Shown here: in pieces, positions 53,501 to 60,041 of the stretch
Layout of the letters: every line of letters begins with the position of its first letter
How positions within the stretch are numbered: the stretch's first letter is position 1
The notes under the pieces: generated by a model
The model's database searches: none
Told to the model about the DNA's origin: nothing
The model's input: the letters and a program-made list of their open reading frames with translations, nothing else
Program-made: the position numbers and the translations under genes
DNA from: Chloroflexota bacterium
Lineage (GTDB): Bacteria; Chloroflexota; UBA6077; FW602-bin22; CADDYW01
DNA length: 64,000 bases
Assembly (NCBI GenBank): GCA_902810745.1
Contig: CADDYW010000005.1
Coordinates: 61,185-125,184 of the forward strand
Direction: 5' to 3'

Positions 53501-53746
53501 CTCGATCAGCTCTTCCGGCTCGTGGATCGTGTGCAGGGCCGGGTAGCCCTCCGCGTACAGATCGGTAAAGACGCTGCTCAGGGCATGGCGCACCGCGGGC
53601 GGAGCAACGCTCTCGGATGCGATCAGGATCAGCTTGTTGACCTGGCGCGCTTCCTCGAATGCCGTGATCCGCGTCGTCTCGGGATCGATCTCACTCCACG
53701 ATTCTTCGAAGAGAAAACCCGTGCGCTCGGTTACCTGTTCTTGCAT
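50531..53746 (-). CDS. Fused serine hydroxymethyltransferase - GcvT-like (aminomethyltransferase) protein
   Basis: 1071 aa from ATG 53746 (GGGAG 5 bases upstream). Residues 1 to about 490 are SHMT: ASESVAPPAVR, YAEGYP, SWSGANANSAVYLALL, GMNLAHGGHLSHGSP and the PLP Lys K281 in FTTHKTLIGPR. About 28 extra residues sit between YAEGYP (64-69) and RYYKG (98-102). Residues about 495-650 look like a shortened GcvT/YgfZ module (FDATGRSIGR, DKPYFVGQRSL). Residues about 690-1071 are a complete GcvT-like domain (MPLSYGDAEAE, TTNDVAFL, SPVQAGYGELVKLHKPFFVG). SHMT links serine, glycine and methylene-THF; GcvT makes methylene-THF from glycine-bound aminomethyl groups or demethylates. Fusion would channel folate one-carbon units. 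GcvT usually has DD where this has GD (764-765), so T-activity is uncertain. Confidence 0.85.
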   Translation of the reverse strand: MQEQVTERTGFLFEESWSEIDPETTRITAFEEARQVNKLILIASESVAPPAVRHALSSVFTDLYAEGYPALHTIHEPEELIEDIPYQLAYFHRYGDRRYYKGTEFADLIEALAQSRVRRLFAPNRYAHNPAQIGPEQIQANVQSWSGANANSAVYLALLQPGDTILGMNLAHGGHLSHGSPVNLSGKLFKVIPYGVDPRTGRIDYDEVERLAHEHNPRMIVSGASAYPWDIDFVRLRKICDSLPRRAYLLADVSHPAGLVVAGLFPNPVGVADVTTFTTHKTLIGPRAAVILTTNESIARRIDRSVFPGLQGGPHLNTILALAVAFKIAEQPQFLELQRTIVANAQALGEALTRRGLTLAYGGTNTHLLLVDVKAIPQKSGVPLNGEVAARILDLSGIVCNKNTIAGDTSATHPSGIRLGTPWITQRGLTPDDARALGNIIADVLFGIETFTYFDHGEASARGKIRPEVLRQAQSAVAELIERRAVGPKEPAGWPRAYCPSPATLDGYCLLRLKGRRARQFLDEATSGEIWPLDAGQATGAAIFDATGRSIGRMTVLRRPADQFRMDHFVCAVEADRYHEIVWWLENLSNGLVLFDPADQHAKIDGPVAISAVGDASELSEQEVLALRQAIALGPGAPRLDKPYFVGQRSLAATAPRPVPRPICTFPAAPTAPASPLGSRHPAAGTTAPAGWTMPLSYGDAEAELKALHETAGVIDETALGILDLRGPDAGRVLDLVTTNDVAFLARHAAQYTFLLDPRGELLGDALLYRVEDDRYWLTTTPFRAFQVRYWLEEALAGRCLLDQDVPERSLLTSVTLRDLRNAPGVDGRVVLGLAGPNAPAILRALADTAEDRRAVGRLRRFTLAFIRLAGTSAMVARTGHTGEVHGYELFVPVDQAGVLWDALLARGAEYGARPVGWEAYRAAGVAAGLPWDGHEIDGPLNVSPVQAGYGELVKLHKPFFVGRAALLAQPYPVTREIARFQVVAPVVALPRSGDPLLDPSGTCVGYVTSEPRFESLPIGLAYAASKAVTVGSQLSILVGAGSVGTVGDRLEIGEHTFPVATVEILTRFPK

Positions 53747-53881
53747 GTGTTCTCCCAACCGGACCGGAATGGCGACCCAGGTCAAGGGTAAAACGGAAAT
53801 GGCAAAACGTAAAGGGGCGCCGGCTCACCGGTCTCCACTGTCCGCTGCTCCGATCCGGCCAGCGATCGCCCGCTTTACGGC

Positions 53882-55111
53882 CTACCGCAGCAGGACGCCG
53901 CCGATCGACACGAGTGATCCACCCTCCGGATCTGCCGGGCACTGATCGTATCCAACGACCTCGCCCTTGCAGGACCCGAGGTAGCGCAGCATCAGGTAGA
54001 TCGGCGGAAGACCACAGATGCGCCGCGCGTCCCGCTCGGCACGAAGCTGGGCGAAAAAGCCTCTCGCATCTCCGTCGCAGATCGCCTGCAAAAGTAGCTC
54101 GTCTTTCTCGGCAAGCTGACGGCGATCCTCGTCCTGGTACGGCCGGTCGTCGCCAAACGCGGGGCCGACGTGAGCCAGGTCCGCCGCGGCGACGCAAAGC
54201 ACCTGCCGACCAGCCGTGGCTGTCTCCAGCGCGTCGAGGAGCCGAGCGAAGGTTTCATCGGCATCCGGATCAGCCTCACCGCACGAAAAATGGTGGAATG
54301 AGCCACAGAGGATCGGCACGATGCGTGGAGTACCACTGCGACGCACCGAATGAAGCCATACCGTTGCCAGCTCGATGGAGTGCTCGTTGCAGTGGTGAAT
54401 CTCCTCGGAGAACGCCTCGTCGGGCCCAATCGCCTCGGCGAGCGCGTCGACCACGTCGAGCGCGGTTGGAAGCACGCCAAGCGGTGTCGCGTAATTCTGG
54501 CGAGTCAGCGTTACTTTTCCGTAGCTGCCGCAGTGATCCGTCCCGAACACCACCACGAGATCCGCGGCCTGAACAGCTCCGGCGGCCTTCTGCCAGGTTG
54601 CCGCGTAGATCGGACCGCCACGCTGATAATCGATGTGCGGACTGACGATGCCCCGCAGCGAGGTGTCCTCGGCTAGGAGCGGCGTCGCGTCCGTCGTTCC
54701 ATAGCGCTTGAGTGCATCCAGCAGCGCGGACGGCTCGGGCGGGTAGACGCGTCCGGCGAGTGCAGGCGGCCGGAACGCACGCTCACGGTACTCCCGGATG
54801 AGCGCGTCGTGGGCCGCCCGGAAACGCGGGCTATCAAGAAAGAGTGCCTCGTCGAGCTGCTGCAGCACCTCTCGGACGCGATCGATCGTGATCGGCTGGC
54901 CGGTGCGGAGCTCGAACGCCGCTCGGATGCCTGCAAGGTCGCGCTCGCCATCACATAGGCTGAGAAGCAGCGCGACAAACGTCGGTACGAGCACCGGTCG
55001 AGGCGCGACACCGGACGGATCCCGCATGAAGAGGTATTGCTCGGCGCCGTCCTGGACCCATTTGAGCTCCAGCGGCCGCAGGCGCGGTCGATCCAGATCG
55101 AACGTCTGCAT
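53882..55111 (-). CDS. Memo-family protein (AmmeMemoRadiSam system protein B) with N-terminal extension
   Basis: 409 aa from ATG 55111 (GGTGGAG upstream). Residues about 1-120 form an extra domain (LRPLELKWVQDGAEQYLFMR, LLLSLCDGERDLAGIRAAFE) that looks like a small winged or PqqD-like fold. Residues about 125-409 are Memo: RGIVSPHIDYQRGG, VVFGTDHCG, EHSIELATVWL, ILCGSFHHF, AADLAHVGPAFGD and GSLVSIGGVLLR. The His/Asp residues of the non-haem iron-like site are present. The biochemical role is not defined. It lies upstream of the SHMT-GcvT gene on the same strand, 135 bases apart. Confidence 0.85.
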   Translation of the reverse strand: MQTFDLDRPRLRPLELKWVQDGAEQYLFMRDPSGVAPRPVLVPTFVALLLSLCDGERDLAGIRAAFELRTGQPITIDRVREVLQQLDEALFLDSPRFRAAHDALIREYRERAFRPPALAGRVYPPEPSALLDALKRYGTTDATPLLAEDTSLRGIVSPHIDYQRGGPIYAATWQKAAGAVQAADLVVVFGTDHCGSYGKVTLTRQNYATPLGVLPTALDVVDALAEAIGPDEAFSEEIHHCNEHSIELATVWLHSVRRSGTPRIVPILCGSFHHFSCGEADPDADETFARLLDALETATAGRQVLCVAAADLAHVGPAFGDDRPYQDEDRRQLAEKDELLLQAICDGDARGFFAQLRAERDARRICGLPPIYLMLRYLGSCKGEVVGYDQCPADPEGGSLVSIGGVLLR

Positions 55112-55339
55112 TGATATCTCCACCGTAATATAGCCGTAGAATACGCAGAGGCACAAAAGCTCTATCAAAGTCAGGCATTTCTGGACAGGGCTGGCAACGT
55201 CTGCAAGCCGCCGGTAGCTGGTTCGCAGACATCGACTCGGCTACCGTCGGCTCCGGGCGTCCAGAGCGCAACGGCGTGACCCCGGGCCGGGGACAGCCCC
55301 GACTGGAGCCTGCCCCGGTGAGATCGATCACAGCTTCGA

Positions 55340-55621
55340 TCAGGCGCCGGTCGGTGGAGACGGCGGCGTGCGCGTGACCTGAATCGTGGACTCGGTGACG
55401 AGCGCGGCGACGACGCCGAGCGCCGCCAACCATGGCACGAGCACGGCGACGACGAGACCCGCGATCAGCGGAAATTGCACGACGGTCTTGCCCTCGCGTG
55501 TGATCACGATGTTACGCGCAGCGCCTTCCTGGACAAGATCGCGAACCTTTTCGGCAACCTCGGCGCCTCGCTCGTTGATCTGCTGCGCAAAGCCACCTGA
55601 TTGCGGATTGGGCTGGCTCAT
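55340..55621 (-). CDS. DUF4342-like small membrane protein
   Basis: 93 aa from ATG 55621 (GAGAGGAG 7 bases upstream). VRDLVQEGAARNIVITREG followed by KTVVQFPLIAGLVVAVLVPW and LAALGVVAALVTESTIQV is the DUF4342 pattern: a short amphipathic or UBA-like start and one or two membrane helices. Function unknown. Confidence 0.78.
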   Translation of the reverse strand: MSQPNPQSGGFAQQINERGAEVAEKVRDLVQEGAARNIVITREGKTVVQFPLIAGLVVAVLVPWLAALGVVAALVTESTIQVTRTPPSPPTGA

Positions 55622-55822
55622 GACTACACTCCTCTCTCGGTGAGTTAGGGCCAGGCACGACAGTGTGAGCACCGCTGGACCCCATCGCGAGACGACCAGG
55701 GCCCATGCGAATTGTACCATCCCCGGACCCATCCGCACTGCGCGTGCCGCCGAGTTCCGGCAAAGATCCGCTCGTGCGCCGCTCGGCGCGCTTGCCTCCC
55801 ATCGATCGAGGCAGCGCCGGCC

Positions 55823-55851
55823 TTGCTCTCGCCGCACAGATCCGTTATACT
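55823..55851 (+). promoter_or_regulatory. Promoter for the tRNA-Met gene
   Basis: TTGCTC (55823-55828), 17-base spacer, TATACT (55846-55851). The start point at about 55858 would leave a 57-base 5' leader removed by RNase P. Confidence 0.55.
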
Positions 55852-55914
55852 CATAACGTCAGTCAGACCTTCCCGGTTTGACGGCGTGCTGGTCCCTCAC
55901 CAGCACTGAAGCGT

Positions 55915-55986
55915 GGCAGGGTAGCTCAGCGGTAGAGCAGGGGACTCATAAGCCCTTGGTCGGTGGTTCAAATCCACTCCCTGCCA
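55915..55986 (+). tRNA. tRNA-Met (anticodon CAT)
   Basis: Full cloverleaf: acceptor GGCAGGG/CCCTGCC, D-arm GCTC...GAGC, anticodon loop CTCATAA with CAT at 55947-55949, T-arm GGTGG TTCAAAT CCACT, discriminator A at 55986. The next two genomic bases are CC, so CCA is not fully encoded. The anticodon stem has one A-G mismatch at its loop end. Acceptor pair G1-C72 is closed, and there are no three G-C pairs in the anticodon stem in the initiator pattern, so this is probably the elongator tRNA; a modified-C34 isoleucine tRNA is less likely. Confidence 0.93.
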
Positions 55987-56000
55987 CCCCTATCCCAGAA

Positions 56001-56023
56001 CCCGCTCAGACGGCGGGTTTTTT
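56001..56023 (+). terminator. Intrinsic terminator of the tRNA-Met gene
   Basis: CCCGC (56001-56005) and GCGGG (56013-56017) form the stem, followed by six T (56018-56023). It lies 15 bases after the tRNA. Confidence 0.85.
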
Positions 56024-56288
56024 GTTGCCGAGCGACCGGGAACGCGGACCGTGACCGGTTGGAAGCGTCCCCTCGAGACCACTGATGGAACCGTCGAGCA
56101 GGTACGTGGGAACCGGCGCCGCCCTCTGAGCTATCTCGACGCCCTTCGCATCCGAGACGCTCTCCCCACTACCGCCGATGCGCACGGGTGCCCCGCTACC
56201 GATTCAAGCAATCGCTCCAGCAGTGCGCGAACCTTTCTGGACCTGAGCCGCGAAGCCACAGCCGTGTCCCGGCCGCCATTCGCTGCAA

Positions 56289-56317
56289 TTGCACTCGTGC
56301 GGACCGTGCACTATACT
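56289..56317 (+). promoter_or_regulatory. Promoter of the fluoride riboswitch transcript
   Basis: TTGCAC (56289-56294), 17-base spacer, TATACT (56312-56317); start point about 56324, just before the aptamer. Confidence 0.65.
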
Positions 56318-56327
56318 GAGACACGAG

Positions 56328-56398
56328 TTTATGGCGATGGAGTCCGTCTGGGCCTCCGGCCCGCACCGCCGCGTGATGCGGCTGATGACTCCTGGCAC
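56328..56398 (+). promoter_or_regulatory. Fluoride riboswitch (crcB motif)
   Basis: Starts GGCGATGGAGTCCGTC and ends GCTGATGACTCCTGGC. The known fluoride aptamer is stem I, AU, pseudoknot strand, stem I, linker, stem II, UGAU, pseudoknot strand. Here GGCG/CGTC closes stem I, GGAGTC pairs with GACTCC as pseudoknot, stem II is GCCGC GTGAT GCGGC followed directly by TGAT, and an extra hairpin GGGCC TCC GGCCC sits in the linker. The 3' pseudoknot strand is also the 5' arm of the terminator at 56388-56431, so fluoride binding would prevent termination and turn the MFS-HAD genes on. Confidence 0.9.
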
Positions 56399-56431
56399 GG
56401 ATACATTACGACAGGTGCCAGGAGTTTTTTT
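56388..56431 (+). terminator. Riboswitch-controlled intrinsic terminator
   Basis: ACTCCTGGCAC (56388-56398) and GTGCCAGGAGT (56415-56425) make an 11-bp perfect stem followed by seven T (56425-56431). The 5' arm overlaps the aptamer pseudoknot. Confidence 0.9.
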
Positions 56432-56506
56432 ATTCCTGTGACTCTCCCAGGCACGATCGGACAGATGACAGGATGCCAGTCCTGTCGCGGAAGGAGATTG
56501 TAGACG

Positions 56507-57763
56507 ATGCCCCGCTTCGAAGAGGATGAGATGATGAGCGAGGAGAGCACGAGCACGTTGCCAACATCGAGGACCCATCGGACTGACTCGGCAGTGGCCC
56601 TTGCGCTGAGGTTCGTCGTTCTCATCGGTATCGTGAGCTTCTTCGCCGATATGACGTACGAGGGAGCACGCAGCATAACCGGGCCGTATCTGGCCGTCCT
56701 GGGAGCCAGCGCGGTGGCGGTTGGGATTATCGCTGGCATCGGAGAGCTTGTCGGCTATGGTCTCCGCCTCGTCTCGGGAAGGCTCGCCGATCAGACTGGC
56801 GAGTACTGGCCAATCACCCTGTTCGGGTACTTTATCCAGATGCTCTCGGTTCCCTTGCTCGCCCTGGCTGGAAGCTGGCAGGTCGCGGCGCTGCTCATCA
56901 TTGGCGAGCGCACCGGTAAGGCGATCCGCAATCCCCCGCGCGATGTGATGCTCTCCTATGCGACCAAGCAGATCGGACACGGCTGGGGCTTTGGCTTACA
57001 CGAAGCACTGGATCAAGCCGGTGCTCTCGTCGGCCCACTTGTCATCTCCGCCGTGCTCTACCTGCGCGGACAATATCAGGTCGCGTTCGCAGTCCTCCTG
57101 GTGCCCGCCATCCTCACGCTGGTTCTGATCGTCGCGGCGCGTTTTCTCTACCCACGCCCCCGCGAGCTGGAGGTCCAACCTCCCGATATCGAGACGCGCG
57201 GATTACCGCGGGTCTACTGGATCTACCTCGCGGGGGCGACGTTCGTCGCGGCTGGATTTGCCGACTTCTCCCTCGTCTCGTATCATTTCGAAAAGGCAGG
57301 GACGGTCCAGAGCACCTGGATCCCAATTTTCTACGCCATTGCGATGGCCGTGAGCGGCGCCGGGTCGCTTGTCTTCGGTCGTGCCTTCGATCGCTGGGGC
57401 ATCACCGTGCTGATCCCGCTGACCCTCCTCTCGTCGCTGTTCGCACCGTTCGTGTTCCTGGGGAGCTTCGGGATCGCCCTCCTTGGAGCAGCGCTCTGGG
57501 GCCTGGGCATGGGAGTTCACGAGTCGATCATGGCCGCGGCGGTTGCGACGATGGTCCCATCGCAACGACGGGGCTCGGCGTACGGAATCTTCAACACCGG
57601 TTACGGCGTCGCGTGGTTCGTCGGGAGCGCGCTGATGGGCATCCTCTATAGCGTGTCATTACCAGTGCTCGTCGCGTTCTCGGTGATCCTCGAGCTCGTC
57701 GCCATTCCGTTCTTCTTCATCGTGCACCAGAGAATGCAGCCCACGGCCGCGCGTCCGACGTGA
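56507..57763 (+). CDS. MFS transporter under fluoride riboswitch control, putative fluoride exporter
   Basis: 418 aa with about 11-12 membrane helices. ATG 56507 has AAGGAGA 9 bases upstream. The first loop has FFADMTYEGARSITGPYL, then GELVGYGLRLVSGRLAD, and IGERTGKAIRNPPRDVML. This is the MFS_1 type that is distinct from the MFS at 23322-24548. The riboswitch and its terminator lie directly upstream with no gene between. Fluoride riboswitches control CrcB/Fluc, CLC-F and also some MFS members. Export of fluoride or coping with its effects is inferred from this control, not from the protein itself. Confidence 0.85.
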   Translation: MPRFEEDEMMSEESTSTLPTSRTHRTDSAVALALRFVVLIGIVSFFADMTYEGARSITGPYLAVLGASAVAVGIIAGIGELVGYGLRLVSGRLADQTGEYWPITLFGYFIQMLSVPLLALAGSWQVAALLIIGERTGKAIRNPPRDVMLSYATKQIGHGWGFGLHEALDQAGALVGPLVISAVLYLRGQYQVAFAVLLVPAILTLVLIVAARFLYPRPRELEVQPPDIETRGLPRVYWIYLAGATFVAAGFADFSLVSYHFEKAGTVQSTWIPIFYAIAMAVSGAGSLVFGRAFDRWGITVLIPLTLLSSLFAPFVFLGSFGIALLGAALWGLGMGVHESIMAAAVATMVPSQRRGSAYGIFNTGYGVAWFVGSALMGILYSVSLPVLVAFSVILELVAIPFFFIVHQRMQPTAARPT

Positions 57764-57910
57764 GGAAATCGCCAAACTTCTCGCGTGCAGACAGGGCAGT
57801 GCGCGCGGCGCGGCAACAGGACGTCGGAGGACAGCTCAGCTGCTCTGCCGACGAGACCATGCTCCGGTCTCGCGAGTCAGAGAATGTCCGGACAGAGGTG
57901 GGAGGAGGCG

Positions 57911-58384
57911 ATGCTTGCGGTCACAATACCCCGGCGGGGTGAGTTTGAGCTCGACCACCTCGTCCTCGACGTCAACGGCACTCTTGCCTGCGATGGCAGG
58001 CTGATCCCCGGCGTCACGGAGCGACTTGCTCGCATCAGGACGGCGCTGGACATTCATTTACTGAGCGCCGATACCCACGGCCGCCTCGACGAGATCGCGC
58101 GGGAGCTCGGCGTGCCTGCTACTCGTCTTCTGGCTTCGGAACCCGAGCCAGAGCAGAAGGCGGCATTCGTTCGCCGACTGAACCCGGCGCGGGTCGTCGC
58201 CATTGGCAACGGCGCGAACGACGTCCGGATGCTCGCCGAAGCGGCGATTGGCATCGTGGTCCTGGGCCCGGAGGGATTGGCAGTCGACGCACTCCAGGCC
58301 GCCGACGTGGTCGCGGGCACGATTGCCGATGCCTTGGATCTCCTTCTTTACCCGCAGCGCCTGGTCGCGACGCTGCGCCGATAA
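57911..58384 (+). CDS. HAD-superfamily protein, second gene of the fluoride-responsive unit
   Basis: 157 aa from ATG 57911 (GGAGG 5 bases upstream). HAD motifs: DVNGTLACDG (D20, N22; the usual second acid is replaced by Asn), LLSADTHG (motif II Ser), QKAAF (motif III Lys) and GNGANDVRML (motif IV). The Asn at the acid/base position is typical of P-type ATPase-like soluble HAD proteins, which may have weak or no phosphatase activity. It is a small fragment-sized HAD without cap. It lies 147 bases after the MFS gene in the same direction. HAD genes are found with fluoride riboswitches in other bacteria. Confidence 0.82.
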   Translation: MLAVTIPRRGEFELDHLVLDVNGTLACDGRLIPGVTERLARIRTALDIHLLSADTHGRLDEIARELGVPATRLLASEPEPEQKAAFVRRLNPARVVAIGNGANDVRMLAEAAIGIVVLGPEGLAVDALQAADVVAGTIADALDLLLYPQRLVATLRR

Positions 58385-58404
58385 GGGCGTTCCGTACAAC
58401 GGCG

Positions 58405-58570
58405 GCATCGAGCAGAAGGTTTGAGCTGCCGGGAAGGCGGTTACCTCCCTCTCCTCCTGGGAGAGGGCCGGGGTGAGGGCGTGAATCCGCGGCATGACAT
58501 ATGATCTCGGTCCCTCACCCTCACCTTCTCCCACGGGGAGAGGGGATTGGACGGCTGCCGGCTCGTTCAT
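58405..58570 (-). repeat. Dispersed palindromic repeat, copy B
   Basis: A 166-base copy of the element at 20870-21029, on the opposite strand, with a small internal length change after GGTGAGGG. It fills most of the spacer between the HAD gene and the Cys/His-repeat gene, which converge on it. Shared blocks are listed under copy A. Both copies lie between convergent genes. Confidence 0.75.
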
Positions 58571-58642
58571 CCTGCCCGGTGCTCACCGGACGGTCGAAGC
58601 CTTCTTCCCTGGCTCCGGTCGGGCGTCGCGGTCAGCTGCACC

Positions 58643-59962
58643 TTAGCTCAGCCAGCGCGGACCCGCGATAACGGCCAGTGCGCGTGCGGGGGCAAATTGC
58701 TCGCTGCCCTTCGGCTCACCCTGGAAACGGTAATCCTCCTTGCGGATGTACTCGCTCAGGTCCACGTGCAGCCGCTGAAGCGGAGCGATCAGATGGCGCA
58801 CGAGGACCCTCGCCCTGTCTGACGGAGCAAGCTGGAGCGTTCGGATCAGATGCGGCAGGCAGATCAGTCCCACGCTGGTCGGGGTTTGAGCTGCTTTTAG
58901 TGTCGCGATGATGTCTTCCAGTGCGAGACAATATTCGCGCGCTCTCTGCTCCAGGAGCGCGCAGACACGGCATTCCTTGAGGTCATCCAGCCTCGTGACA
59001 CGTCGTTCGACCCAATCGACGTGTGATTGGAGCAGCGGATGCTGCCTGGCTTCTGCCGTTCCGCCATGCAGGTCTATCGCTTGCCAGGCGTGCACTGTGC
59101 ACAGATCATCAGACTCGATCAGCGCCGCCACCAGCTCTGGGAGCGTGGACGTCGTCGCGCCCATCATCGCGGTCGCGTCGTGGCTCTCCCAGGTACAGAC
59201 GAGACAGTCGTGACCCTGTTCGCCCCGGGCCGCGCCGCCGCGGGGTGGTGACGCCAGATGGTCCGCCCTCCGAACAGGGCGTGGCGCTCTCGGCGGAGCT
59301 CTTCGGATGCCCGGCTGGCCGAACACGATCTCCGCGAGATCCAGAAGGCTCCCTCGCGCGGCCCGAGCCCTCCATGCTTGTGAGGAGTCTCGGTTATTCG
59401 TTTCTTCGTCGGTTGCGAGCCGCCGCAAGCGTCGCACCGTCTGCGCCCACGCGGCCGACAGGCGTGCGCCGCCGAGGGCTCCCGAGAGAGCGGCAGTTCG
59501 AAGGTGAGGAAGGCAGAGGTGCGAGAAGCGCTGACCGCGCTCCGCTACCGCGATGTCGATGGCCCGACAGGCCGGACAGAGGGATCCTGAGCGGAGCTTC
59601 GTCGCCAGTTCGTGAATCACGTGATCGCGGGACCGAGATGAAGGTGCGAAGCGACGAAAGGCGTGTGACACCGGATCGTCGCGAGCAAGCGCGCTGAGCT
59701 CAGCAAGGACGAGCCCGAGGACGTCGCGGTAGATAATCGCAGCGCCGAGACTGTCATGGGTCACGTCCAGGAACTGCCAGGCGTGGTGAGCGCAAAAGCC
59801 GTGCGCGGCTCGAAGCTCCGCGCGCACCTCCACGTCGTTGACGTGCTCGTACGAAAGGGTATCGAGAAAGCGGCGCACGGTCGTGAGCTCGAGCTGACAG
59901 TACCCACATCCGACGCGCGTGGACGGCAATGCGAAATCTACGTCGTCGAGGAAATCGTCCAT
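58643..59962 (-). CDS. Cys/His-repeat protein (DUF6062-like) next to the dynamin-like gene
   Basis: 439 aa, no membrane segment. Four C-x2-C...C-x2-H units: C19/C22/C57/H60 (GFCAHHAW), C129/C132/C150/H153 (LCLPHL), C253/C256/C288/H291 (LCTVHAW) and C331/C334/C368/H371 (ICLPHL). Units 1 and 3 end in HAW, units 2 and 4 in CLPHL, so the protein is two tandem pairs. Each unit could hold a zinc ion or other metal. The same pair is fused to the C-terminus of the dynamin-like GTPase at 60042-62543, 79 bases upstream in the same direction. The Arg-rich middle (200-250) is poorly ordered. Function unknown; a physical or regulatory partnership with the GTPase is inferred. Confidence 0.78.
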   Translation of the reverse strand: MDDFLDDVDFALPSTRVGCGYCQLELTTVRRFLDTLSYEHVNDVEVRAELRAAHGFCAHHAWQFLDVTHDSLGAAIIYRDVLGLVLAELSALARDDPVSHAFRRFAPSSRSRDHVIHELATKLRSGSLCPACRAIDIAVAERGQRFSHLCLPHLRTAALSGALGGARLSAAWAQTVRRLRRLATDEETNNRDSSQAWRARAARGSLLDLAEIVFGQPGIRRAPPRAPRPVRRADHLASPPRGGAARGEQGHDCLVCTWESHDATAMMGATTSTLPELVAALIESDDLCTVHAWQAIDLHGGTAEARQHPLLQSHVDWVERRVTRLDDLKECRVCALLEQRAREYCLALEDIIATLKAAQTPTSVGLICLPHLIRTLQLAPSDRARVLVRHLIAPLQRLHVDLSEYIRKEDYRFQGEPKGSEQFAPARALAVIAGPRWLS

Positions 59963-60041
59963 CGCGACACCAGCCCGCCAATGCTGGACCCGAAAAGGAT
60001 CCGGGCGCGGATTCGGTTTCGGCCAAGCTGAATCATCAACG

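Noticed and set aside
52325..53791. Long plus-strand open frame opposite the SHMT gene
   Set aside because: Shadow of the real gene in high-GC DNA; no family motifs. The same holds for the long antisense frames near 420-1331, 9426-10400, 40923-42296 and 46930-48303.
56051..56503. Open frame of 150 codons over the spacer after the tRNA
   Set aside because: It runs through the promoter, the fluoride aptamer and the terminator with its T-run; the RNA reading explains the sequence better.
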